Below, in pieces: positions 9,839 to 17,839 of a stretch of 64,000 bases of DNA (within the stretch, counting starts at the first letter, position 1; every line of letters begins with the position of its first letter). The translations under genes and the position numbers were made by a program. The notes under the pieces are model-generated. The model was not told where the DNA came from and ran no database searches. It saw only the letters and a list, made by a program, of their open reading frames with translations. Source of the DNA: an uncultured Lachnospiraceae bacterium (GTDB lineage Bacteria; Bacillota; Clostridia; Lachnospirales; Lachnospiraceae); assembly GCA_910587045.1 (NCBI GenBank), contig CAJULG010000009.1, positions 44,345 through 108,344 on the forward strand, given 5' to 3'.

Positions 9839-9948
9839 TTATTATCTGGTATTTTAAAATAATTTCAAACTGGATATTTTCATTCCCATTCATTGATAGT
9901 AGACTATCTCACAGAATAAAAGGATATTATGAAGGGAAGGAAAAACCG

Positions 9949-10524
9949 ATGCATGAACGAACAGTTTTAAAACGATCAATAGAAAAGTCAAAAGAAAAAT
10001 CTGCATTTAAGGAGAATATTAAGGGGATTACCATAACCGGATTATTTATGGCATTGACTCTGGTATTTACTGCTTTTGTAAATGTCAAACTGCCATTTGG
10101 ATATGGTGGCCTGATCCATTTAGGCAATATTCCGCTGTTTCTTGTAGCAATGCTGTATGGAAAACGTACAGGCTTCTTTGCAGGGGCTTTCGGCATGGCG
10201 ATGTTTGATATTCTGTCCAGTTGGACGATTTATGCTCCCTGCACCTTTCTCACCTGTGGTCTGATGGGATTTACGACAGGTCTGATCGTAGAAAAGAGGA
10301 AGGGATTTGGCTGGAAGCTTGTTGCTGTACTGGCGGCCCTGGCGATCAAGCTGACAGGATATTATATATTTGAAGCCATATTTTACCATAATCTGTTAGA
10401 GCCATTTGCCTCCTTCCCGGGCAATATCCTGCAGGTGGTACTGGCGGCGATTCCGACCCTGCTTTTGGTCGTTCCGCTGGAGCATATCCTGAAAAAGAGC
10501 GGGTTGTTACCGGAGAATTCGTAA
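9949..10524 (+). CDS. ECF transporter S component
   Basis: A 191-residue integral membrane protein with about five or six hydrophobic segments after a charged N-terminal tail. The layout (an ALTLVFTAFV segment, the FGYGGLIHLGN loop, GKRTGFFAGAFGMAMFD) is typical of substrate-binding S components of energy-coupling-factor vitamin transporters, close to the PF07155-type group. It would need the shared EcfA-EcfA'-EcfT module encoded elsewhere. It lies 30 bp before a PLP-dependent aminotransferase. The substrate cannot be read from the sequence. Confidence 0.82.
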   Translation: MHERTVLKRSIEKSKEKSAFKENIKGITITGLFMALTLVFTAFVNVKLPFGYGGLIHLGNIPLFLVAMLYGKRTGFFAGAFGMAMFDILSSWTIYAPCTFLTCGLMGFTTGLIVEKRKGFGWKLVAVLAALAIKLTGYYIFEAIFYHNLLEPFASFPGNILQVVLAAIPTLLLVVPLEHILKKSGLLPENS

Positions 10525-10554
10525 ATCCGGCCGGATAGATACATGGAGGAAGCT

Positions 10555-11631
10555 ATGCTAAGATTAATGACGCCGGGGCCAACCCGGGTAAGAGAAAATG
10601 TGCGGATGGCAAGGAGTCTGGAAACTACAAATCCAGATCTGGATCCGGAGTTCTATGATTTTTATAAAGATACCTGTGAACGGATCAGCGAACTTCTAAA
10701 TACAAAAAACCCCGCATATATTTTAAGTGGTGAAGGGATACTGGGACTGGAGGCGGCCTGCGCATCCCTGACAGAACCGGGTGACCGTGTTCTGGTCATA
10801 GACAACGGGGTATTTGGACGGGGATTTGCTGATTTTGTCCGGATATACGGCGGTGATCCGGTGCTGTATTCTACCGATTATCAGATGGAAGTCGATGTTA
10901 ACACATTAAAGACGTACCTGGAGCAGGATCACGATTTTAAATATGCAACCGTAGTACATTGTGATACGCCAAGCGGCAGGCTGAATCCGATTCAGGATAT
11001 CTGCCCGCTGTTAAAGTCTTATGGAATCATAACGGTGGTAGATGCAGTTGCTTCCATGTTCGGAGAACCGCTTTTCGTGGACGAATGGCAGATCGATATT
11101 GTTTGCGGCGGTTCACAAAAGGCGCTGTCAGCGCCGGTGGGTCTTACCTTTTTAACGGTAAGTCCGGCGGCCGCGAAGGTGATGCAGGAGCGGAAGCATC
11201 CGGTTGCATCTTTTTATGCGAATTTGACGATCTTTCAGGATTATTATGAGAAAAAATGGTTTCCATATACGATGCCGATCAGTGATATCTATGGGCTTCG
11301 TGCAGCATTGGAGAATGTAAGGGCAGATGAGCAGATCTACGAACGACACAGAAGGGTTGCCGGTTATGTACGTGACTGTCTCGCCCGGGCGGGATATTCG
11401 ATCTATGGGAAGAATGGATTTGCCAATACGGTAACTGCACTGGAGGTACCGGAAGGAATGACGGACCAGGAGATCATAGAGGGAGTCGCAGAAAATGCCG
11501 GGATCATGCTGGCCGGATCCTTTGATATATTCGCAGGAAAACTGATCCGGATCGGCCATATGGGGGAAAATGCCAATATGGAGGATGCAAAACTTACCGT
11601 AGAAGCCTTATTAAAGGTATTGTCGAAATGA
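10555..11631 (+). CDS. Class V PLP-dependent aminotransferase (serine/alanine-glyoxylate type)
   Basis: A 358-residue enzyme of the alanine-glyoxylate / serine-pyruvate aminotransferase group. The N-terminal TPGPTRV block and the PLP lysine in GGSQKAL (Lys189) are both present, as is the conserved DAVASMFGE aspartate region that contacts the cofactor. ATG 10555 is chosen because GGAGGA sits 4 bp upstream; the earlier in-frame ATG 10543 overlaps that site. Members act on serine, alanine, glyoxylate or 2-aminoethylphosphonate, so the substrate is not fixed here. It is probably co-transcribed with the upstream ECF S component. Confidence 0.88.
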   Translation: MLRLMTPGPTRVRENVRMARSLETTNPDLDPEFYDFYKDTCERISELLNTKNPAYILSGEGILGLEAACASLTEPGDRVLVIDNGVFGRGFADFVRIYGGDPVLYSTDYQMEVDVNTLKTYLEQDHDFKYATVVHCDTPSGRLNPIQDICPLLKSYGIITVVDAVASMFGEPLFVDEWQIDIVCGGSQKALSAPVGLTFLTVSPAAAKVMQERKHPVASFYANLTIFQDYYEKKWFPYTMPISDIYGLRAALENVRADEQIYERHRRVAGYVRDCLARAGYSIYGKNGFANTVTALEVPEGMTDQEIIEGVAENAGIMLAGSFDIFAGKLIRIGHMGENANMEDAKLTVEALLKVLSK

Positions 11632-11648
11632 AAATAATGGGTTATAAT
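11620..11648 (+). promoter_or_regulatory. Sigma-A-type promoter for the HPr-like gene
   Basis: TTGTCG (11620-11625), 17 bp, then a perfect TATAAT (11643-11648), placed 45 bp before the HPr-like start and overlapping the end of the aminotransferase gene. A TGTCGAA heptamer (core of a Spo0A box) overlaps the -35; a single heptamer may be chance. Confidence 0.6.
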
Positions 11649-11693
11649 AGGGCATGAAAGAAAGGTAAGTATACGGGAAAGGAGTTAAGTGAT

Positions 11694-11927
11694 ATGACAA
11701 AAGTGAGAGTGCTGTTGGATTCCATTGACAAGGTTAAGAATTTTGTTAATACATTGATCAAGTTTGACTGTGATTTTGATATCAGTTCTAGCAGGTATAC
11801 GATTGATGCCAAGTCAATTATGGGTATCTTCAGTCTGGATTTATCACAGCCATTGGATATGATCATTCATAAGGATGGAGATATTTCTGATATTCTGGAA
11901 GCAATTTCATCCTATATTGTTGAATAG
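11694..11927 (+). CDS. HPr/Crh-like protein without the catalytic histidine
   Basis: A 77-residue protein with the length and beta-alpha layout of the PTS phosphocarrier HPr. The KSIMGIFSL segment (Ser41) matches the regulatory serine region of HPr and Crh, the target of HPr kinase. The region that should hold the GIHARPA active-site loop reads DSIDKVKNF, so the phosphoryl-transfer His is missing. This pattern is that of Crh, a carbon-catabolite-repression corepressor that works only in its Ser-phosphorylated form. Inferred role: regulatory, not sugar transport. A strong ribosome binding site (AAAGGAG) and its own promoter support expression; a terminator follows. Confidence 0.85.
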   Translation: MTKVRVLLDSIDKVKNFVNTLIKFDCDFDISSSRYTIDAKSIMGIFSLDLSQPLDMIIHKDGDISDILEAISSYIVE

Positions 11928-11963
11928 CAGAAGCGGTTCGGCATAAGCCGGAATCTATTCTGG

Positions 11964-12004
11964 ATGAAGAAAAAGCAAGCCTGGCTTGCTTCTTTTTCTT
12001 TTTG
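11964..12004 (+). terminator. Rho-independent terminator after the HPr-like gene
   Basis: AAGCAAGC and GCTTGCTT form an 8-bp stem with a 3-nt loop, followed by CTTTTTCTTTTT; upstream A-rich sequence extends the stem. Confidence 0.88.
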
Positions 12005-12103
12005 AAGGGCGGTTCTATGTATAGCTATCGCAGGGTTTTCACATACTATGCATAACCGATTTGTATGTATTGGAATAATAGTAAGAAGGGAAATAGTGCA
12101 GTG

Positions 12104-13087
12104 ATGAAGATTATGTTTTATGATACAAAGCCGTATGATAAGATCTGGTTTCAGCCGATGGGCGAGCAGATGGGGTTTAAGATAAAGTTTCAGGAGGTTA
12201 AGCTGAATGAGGATACCGCCGTGCTGGCAAGAGGATATGATGCAGTCTGTATCTTTGTAAATGATGATGCCAGAAAAGAGGCGATTCAGGTTCTGAGTGA
12301 GGTTGGTGTAAAAACAATCCTGTTGCGATGCTCCGGTTTTAACAATGTAGATTTGAAAACTGCGCAGAATCTGGGAATTCAGGTGCTGCGGGTGCCAAGT
12401 TATTCGCCGGAGGCGGTGGCAGAATATACCATGGGACTGTTACTTACTGTAAATCGTCAGATACATCGTGCCTATATCCGGACCAAGGATTTTAACTTCA
12501 ATATTAATGGACTGATGGGAATTGATCTGGTAGGAAAGACAGCGGGAGTCATCGGAACTGGTAAGATCGGTCAGATGATGATTGATATTTTGAAAGGCTT
12601 TAAGATGCGTATACTTGCGTATGATCCGTATCCGATTGACGGACTTGGAGTGGAATATGCAGATTTGGACCGGCTGTTTCAGGAATCAGATGTGATAAGC
12701 CTGCATTGTCCTTTGACAAAGGATACCAAGCATATCATTAACAAACAAAGCATTCGAAAGATGAAGGATGGTGTGATCCTGGTCAATACCTCCCGCGGGG
12801 CGCTGATTCATACGCCGGATCTGATCGAGGCGTTGATGGAGCGGAAATTTGCAGGTGTGGGACTGGATGTGTATGAAGAGGAAGATGAGTATTTCTTTGA
12901 AGACAAGTCCAATGATATTATTACCGACGAGGATCTGATCCGCCTGACAAGCTTTCGGAATGTGGTACTGACTTCTCATCAGGCATTTTTTACCAGGGAT
13001 GCCATGGAAGCGATTGCCAGGGTAACCCTGGAGAATGCAAGGGCAGTAGATGCAGGTGAGGAACTGAAGAATCTGGTTATGCCATAA
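12104..13087 (+). CDS. ldhA: D-lactate dehydrogenase (D-2-hydroxyacid dehydrogenase family)
   Basis: A 327-residue NAD-dependent enzyme reducing pyruvate to D-lactate. The N-terminus MKIMFYDTKPYDKIWF resembles fermentative LdhA proteins. The Rossmann motif GTGKIG starts near residue 151; the catalytic set is Arg231 (TSRGAL), a Glu in GLDVYEEE and His292 (TSHQAF). ATG 12104 gives the usual family N-terminus; an upstream in-frame ATG 12065 lacks a binding site. It seems monocistronic. Its 3' flank has been replaced by the duplicated cell-wall locus, and no terminator is seen directly after it. Confidence 0.9.
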   Translation: MKIMFYDTKPYDKIWFQPMGEQMGFKIKFQEVKLNEDTAVLARGYDAVCIFVNDDARKEAIQVLSEVGVKTILLRCSGFNNVDLKTAQNLGIQVLRVPSYSPEAVAEYTMGLLLTVNRQIHRAYIRTKDFNFNINGLMGIDLVGKTAGVIGTGKIGQMMIDILKGFKMRILAYDPYPIDGLGVEYADLDRLFQESDVISLHCPLTKDTKHIINKQSIRKMKDGVILVNTSRGALIHTPDLIEALMERKFAGVGLDVYEEEDEYFFEDKSNDIITDEDLIRLTSFRNVVLTSHQAFFTRDAMEAIARVTLENARAVDAGEELKNLVMP

Positions 13088-13113
13088 ATGGCCGATTTGC
13101 TGTTTTTATAAAG

Positions 13114-13217
13114 GGTATTATCTGAAGGATTCCGGTGCCATGGCATGTAATGAACAGTTGAAGATCAATGGCGAGAATTATTCTTTTGATAAGTCTGGCA
13201 GGTGGATTGAAAAATAA
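13114..13217 (+). pseudogene. Truncated tail of a cell-wall-binding-repeat gene
   Basis: These 104 bases are nearly identical to 15355-15458, the last codons and stop of the wall-binding gene at 14565-15458, and keep the same frame. Homology begins abruptly at GGTATTATCTGAAGG, 26 bp after the ldhA stop. There is no start codon or ribosome binding site. It is the surviving 3' end of a third repeat unit, lost when the locus was duplicated or contracted. Confidence 0.92.
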
Positions 13218-13568
13218 AGGAAGCAAGAAATGAATGAAAAAGGGTGCTCTCTAAGTGAGGGCATCCTTTTTGTGCATGCACGGGAAATGAAATTTTGTCT
13301 GAATATGTCTAACCATGTCGAATTATATCAAAATATTTCTCCTCCAGAAACGTGTCGTGTCGAAATATCTGACAAAAAAATATTGTTTTTTTTGTTTTCT
13401 ATTGAAAATAAAAGAAAAAAATGGCAAAATAGCAATAAGAGTTTTTTAGAGTTTCAATGTTTTGTACGAATACGTTCTAAGGTCGTGTGGAGGTGATGGA
13501 TACAGCTTTAATATATGAAATACTTACTTATAGAATGAAATCGTTAAAGTTGAACAGGAGGTATTCAA
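13218..13568 (+). promoter_or_regulatory. Duplicated intergenic control region, copy 1 (possible Spo0A boxes)
   Basis: A terminator (13237-13271) is followed by AT-rich DNA holding two TGTCGAA heptamers in the same orientation at 13316-13322 and 13358-13364, 42 bp apart, matching the core of the Spo0A box. A TTGAAA / 17 bp / CAAAAT pair downstream of the boxes could be a promoter. The whole region is almost identical to 15459-15810. A good ribosome binding site (AGGAGG) sits before 13569. Confidence 0.55.
13237..13271 (+). terminator. Terminator after the truncated wall-binding gene
   Basis: AAGGGTGC ... GGCATCCTT with a TCTCTAAGTGAG loop region and a T run; same element as at 15481-15512 with compensating G-T pairs. 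Confidence 0.8.
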
Positions 13569-14531
13569 ATGAAGAATAAGAAAGGACTTTTGAAAGTAAC
13601 AGCTCTGGCAGTTGCAGGATGCCTATTTACACTTTCCATGCATGTAAATGCTTTTGCTGAGGAAGCTGTAGGGGAGGAAGATTCAACGATAACAAAGGAA
13701 GAACAGAATGATTTTGAAATTCTAAGGTGGGAAATTGGCAATATGGGAATGGATGGTGAAATCCAGACGGAAGATTCTGAAGCTGATTCTTACGGAATTA
13801 TGACATACACGTCATATTATGATATACCCGGAACTTGGATTCAGGAGCCGGATGGTCGCTGGTGGTATCGCCATACGGATGGAGGCTATGCGCAAAATGC
13901 ATGGGAGAGGATTAATAATCGTTGGTATTACTTTGATAGTCAGGGATATATGTTTGTCGGCTGGCTGAATCTCGATGGAACCTGGTATTATCTGGATGAG
14001 TCAGGCGCTATGCAGACGGGCTGGATATGGTCAAATGGTAAGTATTATTATTGTTGTGAATCTGGTGAAATGCTGACAGGATGGGTATGTACCAACAACA
14101 AATGGTATTATTGTGATGAAATAAATGGTGACTGGATTGATAACACAGGAACGCAGATGGTTCAGGAAGCATTAAAATACGTAGGAAATCCATATGTTTA
14201 TGGTGGAAACAGTCTGGTAACAGGAACAGATTGCTCTGGTTATGTAAAGCTTATTTCATCTCAATTCGGCATTATAACACCGAGAACGTCTGCAGATCAG
14301 TATGCAGGTTCCAGATTGATTAATGAAGCAGGATTACAGCCGGGGGATTTGGTATTTTATTATAATGGAAGTAGGGTTTCTCATGTGGCTTTTTATGTAG
14401 GGAAGATTAATTATAATGGCGTTTTGTATACAAGGGGAATTGTCCATGCTTATAATCCGAAGGATAAGATTTGTGTCAAGTTGATAACGCATCCTGGTCG
14501 GCCATATGGCTATGGAACCTACTGGAGATAG
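13569..14531 (+). CDS. Secreted NlpC/P60 peptidoglycan hydrolase with wall-binding repeats, copy 1
   Basis: A 320-residue exported protein: a signal peptide (about 1-30, ending NAFAEE), a short acidic linker, about five choline-binding-type wall repeats (WYY / GW spacing, about 78-195), and a C-terminal NlpC/P60 domain. The catalytic triad is complete: Cys222 in TDCSGYV, His272 in SHVAFYV, His293 in IVHAYN. The family cuts gamma-D-Glu-diamino-acid bonds in cell-wall peptides. It is the first gene of a two-gene operon with 14565-15458. The copy at 15811-16773 is the same length and very similar. Confidence 0.93.
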   Translation: MKNKKGLLKVTALAVAGCLFTLSMHVNAFAEEAVGEEDSTITKEEQNDFEILRWEIGNMGMDGEIQTEDSEADSYGIMTYTSYYDIPGTWIQEPDGRWWYRHTDGGYAQNAWERINNRWYYFDSQGYMFVGWLNLDGTWYYLDESGAMQTGWIWSNGKYYYCCESGEMLTGWVCTNNKWYYCDEINGDWIDNTGTQMVQEALKYVGNPYVYGGNSLVTGTDCSGYVKLISSQFGIITPRTSADQYAGSRLINEAGLQPGDLVFYYNGSRVSHVAFYVGKINYNGVLYTRGIVHAYNPKDKICVKLITHPGRPYGYGTYWR

Positions 14532-14564
14532 AACAGAAATAACTTATTTTAGGAGGGAAATAAT

Positions 14565-15458
14565 ATGAAAACGATGATGAAAAAATGCGTATCGGGAATT
14601 CTGGGATTTTGTTTGATAGTATCATGTATGGTAATTCCTGCTATAAATGTTCATGCAGAAACCGCAGAAGATGGATGGGTGATAGATGCAACAGGAAGAA
14701 AGTGGAGCAATGATGATTATGAAAGAGAAATGCACGAATCCTACTATTTAGGCGGTAGTGTATGGGAGGATGTTCAGGTAAAGCTGGTAAATGGCAACGA
14801 TATTGATGTTGCAAATTATCCATATCCGCTATTCAGTCCTGTTTACGAGGGCGGGCAATATCTGGTAGTAGAGGAGAGCGGCCGGATCTTGAATAATGTT
14901 GTCTGTCTGGTAGACGGGAACTATATGTATGTAAATGAACGGGGGCTGATAGCATCAGGCTGCTGGGTGGATACCTCAAATGGCTGGATGTATTTTGGAT
15001 GGGATGGCTGTGCGCTGATCAGTCAGTGGATTTATCTGAATCATACCTGGTATTATCTGAATGAAAAGGGGATTATGGAAACCGGCTGGCTGAATCAGAA
15101 TGGAACCTGGTACTATCTGGATGAGTCGGGTGCTATGCAGAGCGGCTGGATTAAACTTGACAAGCGTTCCTGGTACTATCTGGATACATCTGGAGCCATG
15201 AAGACGGGCTGGCAGTTCATTGATAATGTATGGTATTATCTGGATGATTCTGGATTAATGGCAGAAGGCTGGAAGCAGGTGAACGGAACCTGGTATTACC
15301 TGAACTGGGGCTCTGGATCCATGAAGACTGGATGGCTTAAGGATGGCGACTCCTGGTATTATCTGAAGGCTTCCGGTGCCATGGCATGTAATGAACAGTT
15401 GAAGATCAATGGCGTGAATTACTCCTTTGATAAGTCCGGCAGATGGATTGAAAAATAA
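14565..15458 (+). CDS. Secreted cell-wall-binding-repeat protein
   Basis: A 297-residue exported protein with a signal peptide (about 1-31, ending INVHAE), a unique middle of about 90 residues, and about eight glucan/choline-binding-type repeats (GWxxxxGTWYYLxxSGAM pattern) through to the C-terminus. There is no catalytic domain. It follows the NlpC/P60 gene by 33 bp behind AGGAGGG and precedes a terminator. Its signal peptide differs from the one shared by its three neighbours. Inferred role: wall-attached structural or adhesive partner of the hydrolase. Confidence 0.9.
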   Translation: MKTMMKKCVSGILGFCLIVSCMVIPAINVHAETAEDGWVIDATGRKWSNDDYEREMHESYYLGGSVWEDVQVKLVNGNDIDVANYPYPLFSPVYEGGQYLVVEESGRILNNVVCLVDGNYMYVNERGLIASGCWVDTSNGWMYFGWDGCALISQWIYLNHTWYYLNEKGIMETGWLNQNGTWYYLDESGAMQSGWIKLDKRSWYYLDTSGAMKTGWQFIDNVWYYLDDSGLMAEGWKQVNGTWYYLNWGSGSMKTGWLKDGDSWYYLKASGAMACNEQLKINGVNYSFDKSGRWIEK

Positions 15459-15810
15459 AGGAAGCAAGAAATGAATGAAAAAGGATGCTCTCTAAGTGAG
15501 GACATCCTTTTTAGCGCATGCACGGGGAATGAAATTTTGTCTGAATATGTCTAACTATGTCGAATTATATCAAAATATTTCTCCTCCAGAAATATGTCGT
15601 GTCGAAATATCTGACAAAAAAATATTATTTTTTTTGTTTTCTATTGAAAAGAAAAGAAAAAAATGGCAAAATAACAATAAGAGTTTTTTAGAGTTTCAAT
15701 GTTTTGTACGAATACGTTTTAAGGACGTGCGGAGGTGGTGGATACAACTTTAATTTATGAAATACTTACTGATAGAATGAAATCGTTAAAGTTGAACAGG
15801 AGGTATTCTA
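15459..15810 (+). promoter_or_regulatory. Duplicated intergenic control region, copy 2 (possible Spo0A boxes)
   Basis: Aligned copy of 13218-13568, with one extra base. Terminator at 15481-15512; TGTCGAA at 15558-15564 and 15600-15606, again 42 bp apart; the same TTGAAA / 17 bp / CAAAAT pair; AGGAGG before ATG 15811. Confidence 0.55.
15481..15512 (+). terminator. Terminator after the wall-binding-protein gene
   Basis: AAGGATG ... CATCCTT stem followed by TTTT; equivalent to 13237-13271. Confidence 0.85.
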
Positions 15811-16773
15811 ATGAAGAACAGGAAAGGACTTTTGAAAGTAACAGCCCTGGTTATTGCAGGATGCTTATTTACGCTTTCCATGCATGTAAATGCTTTTGCG
15901 GAGGAAGCTGTAGGGGAGCAAAAAGATGATGTGGAAATGACAGAGGAAGAGTTACAGGAGCAATGGAAAGATATCCAGCGGGAAATCTATAATATAGGTA
16001 CCTATGAGGAATGGCAGCAAACGACAAATGATAATTCTTCAGATGAAATAAGTACATATTCCGTTTATGATGTGCCGGGGACATGGATTCAGGAAGCAGA
16101 TGGGCGTTGGTGGTATAGACATGACAATGGAGGCTATACGACAAGAGACTGGGAACGTATTAATAATCGGTGGTATTATTTTGATGAACAAGGATATATG
16201 TTTGTTGGCTGGCTAAATCTAAATGGTAACTGGTATTATCTGGATGATTCAGGTGCAATGCAGACTGGCTGGATCTTATCAAACGGGAAGTATTATTACT
16301 GTTGTGAATCTGGGGAAATGTTGACAGGCTGGTTTCTGACTAATAATAAGTGGTATTATTGTACTGAAGGAAATGGAGACTGGGTGGATAATACAGGTAC
16401 ACAGATGGTTCAGGAAGCATTGAGATATGTAGGAAATCCATACGTATATGGTGGAAACAGTTTGACAAATGGAACAGATTGTTCCGGGTATGTAAAGCTC
16501 ATTTCAGAGAAATTTGGTATTATAGTACCAAGGACATCAAAGGCGCAATATGCTTCATCAAGAAAAATTCAGCCGGCAGATGTTCAGCCGGGTGATCTGG
16601 TATTTTTCTATGGTAACGATGGAGTATACCATGTAGCGTTTTATTTGGGAAAGATAAATTACAACGGAACGACATACTATAATGCTATTGTGAGTGCTGC
16701 TACTTCACAGAGTGGTATTTGTGTTGAACAAAGATGGAGCTCTAATGTTTATTATGGAACATATTGGAGATAA
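15811..16773 (+). CDS. Secreted NlpC/P60 peptidoglycan hydrolase with wall-binding repeats, copy 2
   Basis: A 320-residue paralogue of the protein at 13569, with the same signal peptide, repeats and NlpC/P60 domain, offset by 2242 bp. Cys224 (TDCSGYV) and His274 (YHVAFYL) are kept, but the position of the third catalytic residue is Ser295 (IVSAAT) instead of His293 in copy 1. The linker after the signal peptide and the last 30 residues are the most diverged parts. It heads an operon with 16803-17654. Activity is likely but may be altered by the His-to-Ser change. Confidence 0.92.
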   Translation: MKNRKGLLKVTALVIAGCLFTLSMHVNAFAEEAVGEQKDDVEMTEEELQEQWKDIQREIYNIGTYEEWQQTTNDNSSDEISTYSVYDVPGTWIQEADGRWWYRHDNGGYTTRDWERINNRWYYFDEQGYMFVGWLNLNGNWYYLDDSGAMQTGWILSNGKYYYCCESGEMLTGWFLTNNKWYYCTEGNGDWVDNTGTQMVQEALRYVGNPYVYGGNSLTNGTDCSGYVKLISEKFGIIVPRTSKAQYASSRKIQPADVQPGDLVFFYGNDGVYHVAFYLGKINYNGTTYYNAIVSAATSQSGICVEQRWSSNVYYGTYWR

Positions 16774-16802
16774 AGAATACAATAATTAAGGAGGGTATGA
16801 CA

Positions 16803-17654
16803 ATGAAGAAAAAAAAGTTTATTAAAGTAACAGCCCTGGCTGTTGCAGGATGCTTATTTACGCTTTCCATGCATGTAAATGTTTTTGCGGAAGAAGCAAT
16901 TCAGCAGGAGGGATCCGGCTTAACGGATGCGGATCGGGAAGCCATGGATAACAGACCGTCAGAGATTATCGACATTGATACTCTGGCAGAATGGCAGCAG
17001 GCGGCAAATGAGAACACTGCCTATGTATACACCTGCTATTATGACATACCTGGAACATGGATACAGGAAGCGGATGGACGCTGGTGGTATCATCATAAGA
17101 ATGGAGGATATACCAAAGAAGCGTGGGAACGGATTAATGGAAAATGGTACTATTTTAATGCAGAAGGGTATATGTGCACCGGCTGGCTGGATATGGAAGG
17201 CAGATGGTTCTATCTGGGTACGACTGGTGACGGAGCCATGAAGACTGGCTGGCAGCAGGTGAACGGGACGTGGTATTATATGAATGCATCCGGTGTTTTG
17301 CAGTACAGCTGGCAGTTTATAAATGGAAAATGGTACTATTTTAACAGTGATGGAGCCATGGTGACCGGCTGGCTGCAACGAAAAGGCAAATGGTATTATC
17401 TGGGTGAATCCGGTGATGGTGCCATGAAGAGTGGCTGGCAGCAGATCGGTGATAAATGGTACTATCTGGGTACTTCCGGGGACGGTGCTATGGTGACCGG
17501 CTGGCTGAGGGAAGGCAATACCTGGTATTATCTAAAGGAGGATCGTTCCTCTCAGGGCTTCAGCACCTATGGCTCTATGGCAGCGAACGAAGATGTGCTG
17601 GTAAACGGTATTGTATACTTCTTCGACAGCTCCGGTAAGTGGATTGAAAAATAA
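16803..17654 (+). CDS. Secreted cell-wall-binding-repeat protein
   Basis: A 283-residue exported protein. ATG 16803 is used because AAGGAGGG ends 7 bp upstream; the in-frame ATG 16797 would touch that site. The signal peptide (TALAVAGCLFTLSMHVN core) is nearly identical to those of the two NlpC/P60 proteins, but the rest is about nine wall-binding repeats, several of the longer YYLGTSGDGAM type, with no hydrolase domain. It therefore looks like a chimera of the hydrolase 5' end with a repeat-protein body. A terminator follows. Confidence 0.9.
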   Translation: MKKKKFIKVTALAVAGCLFTLSMHVNVFAEEAIQQEGSGLTDADREAMDNRPSEIIDIDTLAEWQQAANENTAYVYTCYYDIPGTWIQEADGRWWYHHKNGGYTKEAWERINGKWYYFNAEGYMCTGWLDMEGRWFYLGTTGDGAMKTGWQQVNGTWYYMNASGVLQYSWQFINGKWYYFNSDGAMVTGWLQRKGKWYYLGESGDGAMKSGWQQIGDKWYYLGTSGDGAMVTGWLREGNTWYYLKEDRSSQGFSTYGSMAANEDVLVNGIVYFFDSSGKWIEK

Positions 17655-17730
17655 AATGAAAAAAATGCTTGCATTTTTAGAAAAGATGGTATATCTTAAT
17701 TCTAGCAGGCATACAAAGTGAGTATGGAAC

Positions 17731-17763
17731 AAAGGTGTTCTCTTAATGGAGGACACCTTTTTT
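17731..17763 (+). terminator. Terminator ending the cell-wall locus
   Basis: AAAGGTGT ... ACACCTTT stem with a TCTCTTAATGGAGG loop region and a run of six T. Same style as the two upstream terminators. Confidence 0.88.
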
Positions 17764-17839
17764 GCGTGGTGAGAATCTATCTGCTGTGCGGGTAGTCTGC
17801 AATTCCACTGAGAAAATAGCAGGAAAGGAAGTATTTATT

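Noticed and set aside
13230..13496. Similar open frames in both copies of the cell-wall control region (also 15496-15753)
   Set aside because: They span the terminator and probable promoter, and similarity is explained by recent duplication of the whole segment.
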